Shown piece after piece: positions 26,170-34,124 of a stretch of 64,000 bases of DNA; within the stretch, counting starts at the first letter, position 1, and every line of letters starts with the position of its first letter. A program made the translations under genes and the position numbers. This DNA comes from GCA-2748575 sp965222725 (GTDB lineage: Bacteria > Pseudomonadota > Gammaproteobacteria > Pseudomonadales > Ketobacteraceae), in NCBI GenBank assembly GCA_965222725.1, contig OZ244969.1:5146001-5210000 (forward strand), in the 5' to 3' direction. Below the pieces are notes generated by a model. It had not been told where the DNA came from, ran no database searches, and saw nothing but the letters and a program-made list of their open reading frames with translations.

Positions 26170-27282
26170 CTACAGCTCCTTCGAATACAGGCCATAATGG
26201 CGCAGCTGATTGGTTATTCTATCAGAGGCTTTCCTGGATAGGTTATCCTGAATGAAGAGGCAGCCAAGCGACGAATCATAGTAAGGTAGTGCGCGTTCTA
26301 TACAGTGGTAAAAGAGATATGTATATAGCTGCTTTCCTCTATACCTATCGCTTACTCCTGCAGTCTTTAACAACAAGGTCCTGGGACCGGGAATCGTCTC
26401 AAAATGCTCTTCAAAATTCACTGAATCAGGTGAAACCGGATCATCAACCGCCTGGTTAACCAAGGGTGAATAGTCTGGGAAACTCAGCATCATTCCTGCG
26501 ATATCTCCGCCCATTGTTTCGGCAGCAACAGCGCTATGCTTGCAGATCTTCGCTGCAAAAGACTCTCCGCATACCTTCTTGAAATCCGCCAGAGAAACCG
26601 GGGTATAGGCGAAGTTCTCTTTAAATATTTCAAGAGAGAGCTTATGAAGCCTTTCAATATTTTGCATCCAATAATCAGAAGTTACCGGCTTGATAATAAA
26701 TTCAGATTCGATTCGAGACCTTATGCTATCGAGTAGACCTGCCGTGTCTCCTGCTGAAGTAGCCAGATCATGGGTGGTAGATGTGGCATAGGTTCGGGAA
26801 ACCTCGTAACCAAGTCTGTCAAGCAATTCAGGATAGTATTCCGGGTTATAGGGCTCACCAATAAATTGACGAGAAGAAAAATCATCAATTCTGATTCGAT
26901 ACATTCCGTAGGTTGAAAAATTGATGGGACCAAATACAACCTCTGCCTGATTCTTTATCGCCCAAGCTTCAAACTGTTCGAATAGTTCTTGATTGGAATC
27001 CAGGGACATCTCTGATTCCCAATAGCCAAAGAATGCAGCAAGCTTTCCGTCAATCAATTGATGAGGTGCGATAAAACCAGCCAGTCTGGATTTACTATTG
27101 TGCCCCAGCCAAACCTTGCCATGTTGAAAATAGTTATTACCCTCTCCAAACATGAAATTCACCACCGCTCTGGATTCGGGAATCCAGAATGGGTGATCCT
27201 TGTAGATTCTATGAGGAAGATCCAGAAAATTCTCTGACAGTTTCGCGTCTGGGAGCCATTCTCCAGAAAATGAGGTGCTCAT
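26170..27282 (-). CDS. YghO-like GNAT-fold acyltransferase
   Basis: This 370-residue protein resembles the E. coli YghO family, a large GNAT-fold group of unknown substrate. Family features are the N-terminal WIPESRAVV segment, FGPINFSTYGMYRIR near residue 115 and GEPYNPEYYPELLDRLGYE near residue 141. A C-terminal acyltransferase-like domain reads KTAGVSDRYRGKQLYTYL near residue 310, like a CoA-binding loop. It starts immediately after the dikinase stop and ends at the ligase start, so all three are tightly coupled. It could acylate an amine or alcohol using acyl groups activated by the ligase; this is inference. Confidence 0.8.
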   Translation of the reverse strand: MSTSFSGEWLPDAKLSENFLDLPHRIYKDHPFWIPESRAVVNFMFGEGNNYFQHGKVWLGHNSKSRLAGFIAPHQLIDGKLAAFFGYWESEMSLDSNQELFEQFEAWAIKNQAEVVFGPINFSTYGMYRIRIDDFSSRQFIGEPYNPEYYPELLDRLGYEVSRTYATSTTHDLATSAGDTAGLLDSIRSRIESEFIIKPVTSDYWMQNIERLHKLSLEIFKENFAYTPVSLADFKKVCGESFAAKICKHSAVAAETMGGDIAGMMLSFPDYSPLVNQAVDDPVSPDSVNFEEHFETIPGPRTLLLKTAGVSDRYRGKQLYTYLFYHCIERALPYYDSSLGCLFIQDNLSRKASDRITNQLRHYGLYSKEL

Positions 27283-30045
27283 TCAGCTCGCCTCTTGCAC
27301 TTCTTCATCATCCGCCGAATCCTCATTAAGTTCGATCCGCTCAACGATCCCTGACGTTCCATCCATACGAACATTTTCCTTATCACGCAGAATGCCGGTT
27401 ACATTTGGCACACCTACGATAGCAGGTATACCCAGCTCTCTGGCAACTACTGCGGAATGGGAAAGGGTTGAGCCACGTTCAACGATGATGCCACCTGCCG
27501 TAGGAAACAGGGGTGCCCAACCCGGATCTGTACGAACAGTGCAAAGTATCTGTCCTTCCAGACTCAGCTCATCTTCTGGTGAAAATATAAGACGAATAGG
27601 CTTTTCGACGATCCCCGGATAGCAACCGGTTCCTTTGAGGCTCCGGCTATTAGCTGACGCAGCCAGCTCTTCATCTGAAGCCTGGTTCGGATATTCATAC
27701 TTGTTATTCAGATATACAGCACCATAAGTCCAGAAATGATGCGGAAGATCTTCTTTCTCATACTCCTCAAACTCTGCCTTTCTGGCTTCAACAATCGGCT
27801 TCATCACCGTTTGTACAGACCGCCCATCGTTAAAGGCATAAATCTCTTCAATAGTGAGGTAAAAAATATCTCTTGCGTCATCAAGAAACCCGTAAAACGC
27901 CAATTGATTGCCGATTTCAAGGAACATGCTGCGATAGATACCAAAAACGCGGGTCCTGGCCAACCGCATGTTTTCGCGATTTTTAACTGCTTCTCGCAGT
28001 TTAGTCAGATCCTTTTTGAACTTTGGTAACTTACTGCTGCCCAACTTGTTACGGATCGCAGCAAATACTTCTGATTCAGCATCCGATCTGAATTTCTGCT
28101 CGTTGGCTGCAAGTGTTTCCAAAGAAAGATCTTCCCTGGATAAAAAGTTTTTCAAGACAGCAAACATGAACTTGGGGTCTTCCCTGAGTGTAATGGACTC
28201 CAGTTTGAGTTCGCCCATCGTACGATCGCCATAGAGCTCAATGTACTCTTTACACCGCTCATATATTTCAGGAGCTGACACTTGCAAAACATCAAGCAAC
28301 TTCTCGTTAGGGTTTTTCTCTATCAGAGATCGTAAGTCCGGGTTAGCCCTTATGTCATCACACAACCTGAGCAAGTACTTAGTTGGCTCAGTGCTCTCGA
28401 TACCCTCTTCACCCGACATCAGGTTATTCTGAACAGTGGCAGGCTCCTCAAAACCGGATTTCTCCAGCCAGCGATGCACCCGGCCATTCATCATCATCAC
28501 ATAGAAATCGTTGATAATAGGCGTAGACCAGGCTCCAACAAGCTTTTGGTCCAGTTCCTTGCAAAGTTCAATTATTTCACCAATGGTGTTGGTATGGAGC
28601 CTGCCTCGATCAACCCTCTTATAATTCTCTTCAAAGCTCGCGCGGAACTCGGGGACAAGCTTATGCATTCTCCTGAAACCACTTGTGAGTTTGAAAAGGG
28701 CGATTAGCATCTTGGGGATCTGGGTCAGTTTCTCTACAATCGAAAGCTCCTTCGCCTGAACAAAATCGACGGGATCCTGTAACCCCATCATACGTTCCAT
28801 ATCTGATTTGTTGGTTTTAAAGGAAGGGAGAAACAACAACGACTTATACCAGTTGTTGATATTGTAATAGACTCTACCCCGAATCAGACCAAGCAAGTTT
28901 GCCAACATGTCTTGTTGGCTTTTTACCATATCTTTCGATCCCAACAGGCTGTAGGTCTGATCATAAACCTGCATATAGGCCCGACAAGCATAGGAAAATG
29001 TTAAAGGAGTCGTCACACCACAATAGGATTCCTGAATATTGGAGTTATCCCATACCACCAGCTTGTCGTCAGGATCTGCAAATTCCGGGAGCGATGTGAC
29101 CGGCCTGGTTTGCAAAATATAGACCTTTCCCTCTGAAATAGTCCATTCGATGTCCTGTGGGAATTTCAGGCTCTGAGCAATATTCAAGCCCACATCCTTA
29201 AGATCAGCAATTCGCTCATCCGGCAAACAAGGTTCATTCTGTTTTTCAGCGGTAACGTCTATTTCCTTGGTGCCCTGCCCTGTAGCCTTGTCGAAAACAA
29301 GCTGAATATCTTTCTCGTTAACTTGCTTTTCAATTTTTCCGTCATAGAGACCGATGGTGAACTCATCGGTATTACATATACCGGACACAACGCCTTCACC
29401 ACATCCCCAGGTTGCCGAGATCAATGCATGTTTACGGCTTCCGGTTATAGGGTGAGCCGTAAACATAACCCCTGAAACCTCACCGTCAATCATCTCCTGA
29501 ATAATAACTGCTGCCTGAATATCGGTTACAGGTAAGCCTTTACTCAGGCGGTAAACCAAGGCCCGATGATTAAAAGCGCTGGAGAGCACTTTGATCACAC
29601 TCTCGCAAATTGCATCCAGCCCGCGCTGATAAAGATACGAGTCCATTTGCCCGGCAAATGAAGCCCCCTCTGCATCTTCACCCAGGATTGAGGATCTGAC
29701 AGCAAAAAAACCGCTCTCGAGCTCTGAAGCTGGCATCGAATCAATGATTCGTTGTCTTATTATCTCGTCCAGCTTCAAATCCAGAATCCTGGCTTGTACT
29801 GCTTCGGACGTTTTCTTTATCTGATCATTATCAGAATTAGCATCAATCGACGCCACCTGCTGACCAATCCACTCCGTCAGGCCGGCACTTTCCAACTGAA
29901 ACTTCAAAGCATCAGTAGTCAGCACCCACCATTTGGGTACATTAAACCCTTCTTTGGTTAGCCAAGCCATATTATAGGCTTTACCGCCCAGGGCATCTTT
30001 TTCCAGAGCAACCGCGGATTTAGCGTCATAGAGATATTCAGTCAT
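27283..30045 (-). CDS. PEP-synthase/rifampin-phosphotransferase-like dikinase
   Basis: This 920-residue protein has the three-part layout of RPH-like dikinases. The N-terminal ATP-grasp domain (about 10-325) shows GGKAYNMAWL, VRSSILGEDAEGASFAGQ, QEMIDGEVSGVMF and LQTRPVT. A long central helical domain follows (about 340-770; DNSNIQESYCGVTTPLTF). The C-terminal phosphohistidine domain has STLSHSAVVAREL with His863. RPH moves the beta-phosphate of ATP to an alcohol; PEP synthase moves it to pyruvate. Here a lipid or prenol alcohol is a guess that would supply the lipid phosphate needed by the CarS-like domain. ATG 30045 is used because AAAGGGA precedes it; it lies one base after the HMG-CoA reductase stop. 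Confidence 0.87.
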   Translation of the reverse strand: MTEYLYDAKSAVALEKDALGGKAYNMAWLTKEGFNVPKWWVLTTDALKFQLESAGLTEWIGQQVASIDANSDNDQIKKTSEAVQARILDLKLDEIIRQRIIDSMPASELESGFFAVRSSILGEDAEGASFAGQMDSYLYQRGLDAICESVIKVLSSAFNHRALVYRLSKGLPVTDIQAAVIIQEMIDGEVSGVMFTAHPITGSRKHALISATWGCGEGVVSGICNTDEFTIGLYDGKIEKQVNEKDIQLVFDKATGQGTKEIDVTAEKQNEPCLPDERIADLKDVGLNIAQSLKFPQDIEWTISEGKVYILQTRPVTSLPEFADPDDKLVVWDNSNIQESYCGVTTPLTFSYACRAYMQVYDQTYSLLGSKDMVKSQQDMLANLLGLIRGRVYYNINNWYKSLLFLPSFKTNKSDMERMMGLQDPVDFVQAKELSIVEKLTQIPKMLIALFKLTSGFRRMHKLVPEFRASFEENYKRVDRGRLHTNTIGEIIELCKELDQKLVGAWSTPIINDFYVMMMNGRVHRWLEKSGFEEPATVQNNLMSGEEGIESTEPTKYLLRLCDDIRANPDLRSLIEKNPNEKLLDVLQVSAPEIYERCKEYIELYGDRTMGELKLESITLREDPKFMFAVLKNFLSREDLSLETLAANEQKFRSDAESEVFAAIRNKLGSSKLPKFKKDLTKLREAVKNRENMRLARTRVFGIYRSMFLEIGNQLAFYGFLDDARDIFYLTIEEIYAFNDGRSVQTVMKPIVEARKAEFEEYEKEDLPHHFWTYGAVYLNNKYEYPNQASDEELAASANSRSLKGTGCYPGIVEKPIRLIFSPEDELSLEGQILCTVRTDPGWAPLFPTAGGIIVERGSTLSHSAVVARELGIPAIVGVPNVTGILRDKENVRMDGTSGIVERIELNEDSADDEEVQEAS

Positions 30046-30046
30046 C

Positions 30047-32788
30047 TTAGTGCTCCCTTTGGGATTCAATTCTGAGCAGGGTTTGCAAAGTCGCCTGAAC
30101 ACGCTCCATAAACTCATAGTGCCTGAATGTGTGGCCCATCATATACATCGGAATTCGATTTACCCCCAGATCCCACAAAGAGTATTTGTAACCATCCCGC
30201 CAAATGACCGGATCAATTTTCTGGCCGGTATACTTCTCCAGAGCCAGGCGGTGTTGTTCAACCAGCGTGTGAACCTTGTTCGCATCCACATCAGGTTGCA
30301 ACGTCATTACCATCAGTTCAGCAAGGTCATGTTGTGGAACCTGGATAGTCGCCAACTCCCAGTCATATACACACAGCTGCAGTTCACCATTTACTCTTCT
30401 AAAGCAAACGTTTCGTGGGTTGAAGTCGTTATGTATCAGGGTTTTTGGCATTGAATCCAGTTTCCCATACCACTCTGGCAGCATATAGACCGCTTTTCTG
30501 AAATACTCCATTGTTTCTTCGGGGAACCATTCAGGAAACTCTTCACTGGCATGCACACCCAGCATCTCCCATAATCTGAGACGTCTCATCATATTTTCCT
30601 GAGTAGGAGCATTGGCTAGCCATGGTTTGGTGCGAAGCTCGTCTTCCTTTCCGTACCAAATGCTGTGGACTTCAGCAATCCCATCAATGGCTGCGGACAA
30701 GTGCTCGTCAGTCCACGATGATGTGTCATCTGCGGAGTCCATCATTTCCATTCCTTCAAGAAACTCTTCCACGATAACAAATGCTTCCCGGCCAGGATCG
30801 GCCCATGTGTAGTACACTGTCGGCGCATATTTCTTGAATCGTGGATCTTCTTGTCCCATGACTTCCAGCTCGCGAATATCGCAGTGTTTGAATTCCAGTT
30901 CCTCTTTAAACTGGTTATAGGATTGTGCCAACCGGGCATCACACAGTGACGCCATTCCATTTGAGACAAGGATAACTTCATCGTCCAGCGGCTTGACTTT
31001 TACCATAACTTTCAACGGATCTTGTTGTCCTGACATTTTGAGTTTGAAAGGAAAATGACCCACCAGCTTATTGATTTTGTGCGCTGTCAGTTCAGTAATA
31101 ATACTACTGCCAAGCTCTACATCCTGAATCTGTTCAATAGAGGATACGTGCGCGCTGGGGTTCTTGGTATGGGACTGGATAACCTTGTTGAAGAAGGCAG
31201 TATTAAAGTCCGCAAGTTTTAGCCAATCTACCGGCCTGTTACGGCCCAGAGTTTCGTGAGCACGAGCAAAGTGATCACTGGCAATTGCCGACATTGTGGA
31301 CAGGTCAAGCGCCAGACAATAGGACGCAATAATCTCAGCAAGCTTATGAGCATTACCTGCGCCTGCACAATCCATCATTGCGAGGCATTCTTTTTGCTGC
31401 GTCAGGCTTGTGCCACCACCTACGGTTCCTATCACCAGGCTGGGAAGCATCATGGTTGCATATACGCCGCCGTCGTCGGTCAATTCACAATTGAATTGGC
31501 CTATAGCAGATTCATGCACGCACGCGATATCCTGCCCGGTGGCAGTAAACATGGCAGCAATAACATTCGCTATATTGACGTTTATGCCGACCATGCCTGT
31601 GGCTATACCACCACTAACGCCGCTATGAAAGTTTCGAACCATGTTTTCTGGTTCAACTTTTAAAATCTGCCTGCACACTTCCGGGGAAAGCACACACTCT
31701 GCAACAACGCGAATACCCCGGCCTTTAATAAATGACTGAAACGTTACCTTTTTATCATTTGATCTGTTTGAATCAATGAAGAACCGGTCAAATTTAACTT
31801 CCTCAAAAGCAGCCATTTGTTTCATGATCCACTGACTTGCCTGCCAGGTGCAGGTTGTAGTCATATTCTGGCCGGCAGCATCTCCGGTTTCGTAAACGAA
31901 CTGAACACTCACAGCCTTGCCAAGTAGCTGTGTTTCAAGTTCAACCAGATCTGCATAATTAGAATACTTCTTGGTCTCGGCCTTGATTTCATCAAAATGA
32001 TCTTTGATCCACTCTGCAAAGAAAAAGGCCGAATTGATATCAGACATGACAAACACAGGAGCACGCATCATCCGTTGATTTAATACTCTGGCGACTATCC
32101 CACCACTTTTACAGATAGCAGTAGCACCACGAGTGACGGAAGCTACCAAGGCACCTTCTGACGTTGCCATGGGCGCATAATAAAGCCCGTTCGCATGCGT
32201 CCCACGAATATGAAGTGGTCCCGCCAACCCAACGGGGATCTCTACAGAACCAATAAATGCCTCAATGTTGCTAACGAGTGCTTTCGGATCCAGAGATGTA
32301 ACAGCGACGTTCTCCATAGGTTGACTGGTTTGCTCTCTGATAAAGGATAACCGGTCCTGACGCGCTTCTTCCGTGTATAAACCACGCCCTGGAATTTTGG
32401 GAAGCTCGTTGTGATCATAGTCAACAACCTGGGTATCACTACCCCTGGTTCTCAACAAGTAGCTCATCTCCCATATCATATTGGTCGCTTCAGTGGAGCC
32501 ACTCTTGAACACTATTCGTGAACGACCTCTATCGTCTTCTTCAATCTTGCTTACCGTACACGTAAGCGGACTGTAGTTTTGCCCATACAAATTCACAGAA
32601 AGACTATCTATGGGTTCATCCAGGGGCGGGAGCCCTGCATCGGTGTCAAGATATAGAGATATATGACTCTTTGATACATCAATCGGGGCAGCAACATAGT
32701 CTCTGCCTTGCCATTGAAAAAATGCACTTGCATTAGAATCATCAGTAAAGCTGTATCGCGGCGCGACAACCAAAGCACGGGGTTTCAT
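30047..32788 (-). CDS. HMG-CoA reductase fused to an APH/choline-kinase-like domain
   Basis: This 913-residue fusion has an unrecognised N-terminal region (1-150), a class I-like HMG-CoA reductase (about 155-545) and an aminoglycoside/choline-kinase fold (about 590-913). All reductase catalytic residues look present: Glu211 in TSEGALVAS, Lys346/347 in NDKKVTF, Asp420 in GQD, His511 in RAHETLGR. The cofactor segments DAAGQNM (303-309) and GTVGGGT are also intact. The kinase part has HNDFNPRN with Asp788 and YDWE with Asp809, both intact. The reductase would make mevalonate from HMG-CoA; the kinase might phosphorylate it or another small alcohol. No other mevalonate genes are here. It lies 32 bases behind the UbiA gene. 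Confidence 0.9.
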   Translation of the reverse strand: MKPRALVVAPRYSFTDDSNASAFFQWQGRDYVAAPIDVSKSHISLYLDTDAGLPPLDEPIDSLSVNLYGQNYSPLTCTVSKIEEDDRGRSRIVFKSGSTEATNMIWEMSYLLRTRGSDTQVVDYDHNELPKIPGRGLYTEEARQDRLSFIREQTSQPMENVAVTSLDPKALVSNIEAFIGSVEIPVGLAGPLHIRGTHANGLYYAPMATSEGALVASVTRGATAICKSGGIVARVLNQRMMRAPVFVMSDINSAFFFAEWIKDHFDEIKAETKKYSNYADLVELETQLLGKAVSVQFVYETGDAAGQNMTTTCTWQASQWIMKQMAAFEEVKFDRFFIDSNRSNDKKVTFQSFIKGRGIRVVAECVLSPEVCRQILKVEPENMVRNFHSGVSGGIATGMVGINVNIANVIAAMFTATGQDIACVHESAIGQFNCELTDDGGVYATMMLPSLVIGTVGGGTSLTQQKECLAMMDCAGAGNAHKLAEIIASYCLALDLSTMSAIASDHFARAHETLGRNRPVDWLKLADFNTAFFNKVIQSHTKNPSAHVSSIEQIQDVELGSSIITELTAHKINKLVGHFPFKLKMSGQQDPLKVMVKVKPLDDEVILVSNGMASLCDARLAQSYNQFKEELEFKHCDIRELEVMGQEDPRFKKYAPTVYYTWADPGREAFVIVEEFLEGMEMMDSADDTSSWTDEHLSAAIDGIAEVHSIWYGKEDELRTKPWLANAPTQENMMRRLRLWEMLGVHASEEFPEWFPEETMEYFRKAVYMLPEWYGKLDSMPKTLIHNDFNPRNVCFRRVNGELQLCVYDWELATIQVPQHDLAELMVMTLQPDVDANKVHTLVEQHRLALEKYTGQKIDPVIWRDGYKYSLWDLGVNRIPMYMMGHTFRHYEFMERVQATLQTLLRIESQREH

Positions 32789-32820
32789 TAGCTAATCCTT
32801 TTAAATCACAAAATACTTTC

Positions 32821-33783
32821 TTAATAAACAGCAACTGAGAAGCCGCGTTCAACAATAACGGCAGATATCACCACGGAATAACCGCCAATCATTGCAAGGC
32901 CGACCATCTTCTCGTTCTTTTCTCGCCCTTCGAGTGAAGGCGTTTTCAGGAATTTGAGCAAAGAAAAGACAGCCAGACCAATAAAGGCCAAGACGAGAAT
33001 GTAACCGACAAAATAGTGGCTCGGTACAATTTGGGTAATGATATAGATTTGGATAACAGCCATAGTGGCCAGGAGAAACAGAATTATGCCTGAGCAACCA
33101 TTTACTCCATATATCTTGGTATAGGAGTCAACAGTGTCACGCTCTTCTTCGGGGCCGCGGGTTTTTCGCGTAATCTCAAAGCAAAAACCGCTACAAAAAG
33201 CCAGGGCCATTAATGCACCGACCAGACCGTTGAAGCTAATGCCCGGCGAGGCGAGGTTGACTATCCACCAGACAATCAATGGCATAATCGCCATATGCGA
33301 CAGCGCGTAAAGGGTCAGCCGTTTCTCCAACCATTCACCACAGAAAAATTCAGCCGTCATCAGCAACGCCCAAACCATCATCACAAACCAGGCGATGGTT
33401 GTGGCCCCAAACCCGCCATCAAGAATCAAGCTCCAGGCGAGCTGTGAAACGACTGCAACACCCCCTGCTATCTTTAAGTGGGTCAGTGTTATCAATCCAC
33501 TCTGCAAGACTCTTTCCGGGTAGTTTTTTACATCCAGCTCATAGTCCTTGTGCTCATCGAACACTCTGAGCAATAAGAACATCGACCAGGTAACAAATGC
33601 CCCCAAGAGGTCTGACAGGTAGAGGGTGTAAGCAGAACCATCAGCAACATATCTGGCGACCGCAGAACACACCAGATACAGAACAACAACAACAATTCCG
33701 TTAGCAGCCGGGAACCGCTCATCCATCCAGGCGAGAAAGCGCTTATAAAATGGGGAAGATAATGTAAGCCCGTGTGACGACAT
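32821..33783 (-). CDS. UbiA-family prenyltransferase
   Basis: This 320-residue membrane protein has about eight or nine helices. The first Asp-rich motif is DEHKDYELD (Asp76, Asp80, Asp84), a D-x3-D-x3-D form of the usual NDxxDxxxD. The second is ERDTVDSYTKIYG near residues 215-226. UbiA enzymes attach prenyl chains to acceptors such as aromatic acids, haem or, for archaeal DGGGP synthase, geranylgeranylglyceryl phosphate. The acceptor cannot be read from sequence. It is the first gene of the minus-strand operon, with AGAGG about ten bases before the ATG and a dyad at 33824-33843 upstream. Confidence 0.85.
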   Translation of the reverse strand: MSSHGLTLSSPFYKRFLAWMDERFPAANGIVVVVLYLVCSAVARYVADGSAYTLYLSDLLGAFVTWSMFLLLRVFDEHKDYELDVKNYPERVLQSGLITLTHLKIAGGVAVVSQLAWSLILDGGFGATTIAWFVMMVWALLMTAEFFCGEWLEKRLTLYALSHMAIMPLIVWWIVNLASPGISFNGLVGALMALAFCSGFCFEITRKTRGPEEERDTVDSYTKIYGVNGCSGIILFLLATMAVIQIYIITQIVPSHYFVGYILVLAFIGLAVFSLLKFLKTPSLEGREKNEKMVGLAMIGGYSVVISAVIVERGFSVAVY

Positions 33784-33823
33784 CTGGGGGGAACCTCTTT
33801 AATGGCTTATAAATTCAACATTA

Positions 33824-33843
33824 GCACTCAATTGCGTGAGTGC
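33824..33843. promoter_or_regulatory. Candidate operator dyad of the island operon
   Basis: Seven-base perfect arms GCACTCA and TGAGTGC flank six bases, about 40 bases upstream of the UbiA start codon. The size and position fit a dimeric repressor or activator site for the six-gene operon. No regulator gene lies in the island, so the factor would be encoded elsewhere. Confidence 0.5.
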
Positions 33844-33978
33844 ACGCCAAGCGGATCCCTGCCAGCTGCCTTATAACAGCTTCCTTTTAAAAAGCGACGA
33901 TATGTAAAAAACAGAAAGGCAATTGGTATAACCAATCTCAATAGTGCGGTATTCTTTTATAACCAAAGGAAAATAACA

Positions 33979-34062
33979 ATGCGCGATTACAAAATATTAC
34001 GAATAGATTACACGCTATTTCAATTCGTTAGCGAAAACTATTTTAAGAATTCAAGTGTTTAG
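33979..34062 (+). CDS. Possible 27-residue peptide gene
   Basis: A short ORF starts at ATG 33979 with AAAGGA spaced nine bases before it and ends at TAG 34060-34062. The predicted peptide begins MRDYKILRIDY and ends FKNSSV. A perfect hairpin follows six bases after the stop. Ribosome site plus downstream hairpin make it worth listing, but no family is recognised and chance is quite possible in such AT-rich DNA. Confidence 0.25.
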   Translation: MRDYKILRIDYTLFQFVSENYFKNSSV

Positions 34063-34067
34063 GAAAC

Positions 34068-34094
34068 GGGTGTGAAATTGATTATTTCACACCC
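34068..34094. terminator. Hairpin after asnS
   Basis: Perfect 11-base arms GGGTGTGAAAT and ATTTCACACCC surround the loop TGATT. It lies 31 bases past the asnS stop (minus strand) and six bases past the small plus-strand ORF. There is no T-run on either side. It probably separates asnS from the island operon. Confidence 0.7.
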
Positions 34095-34124
34095 AACAAG
34101 ACTGAGTTCCGGGCTATACCCGGG

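Larger units (their letters stand above)
33784..34124. other. AT-rich control region between the island operon and asnS
   Basis: The 341 bases hold the likely promoter of the UbiA-led operon, the dyad at 33824-33843, a 15-base dyad ATTGGT-ATA-ACCAAT at 33922-33936, a possible 27-codon gene and a hairpin after asnS. I could not assign convincing -35 and -10 elements. No attachment site or transposon end was seen. Confidence 0.6.

Noticed and set aside
16287..34124. A prophage or integrative element
   Set aside because: No phage, integrase, transposase or conjugation gene is present and no flanking repeats were found.
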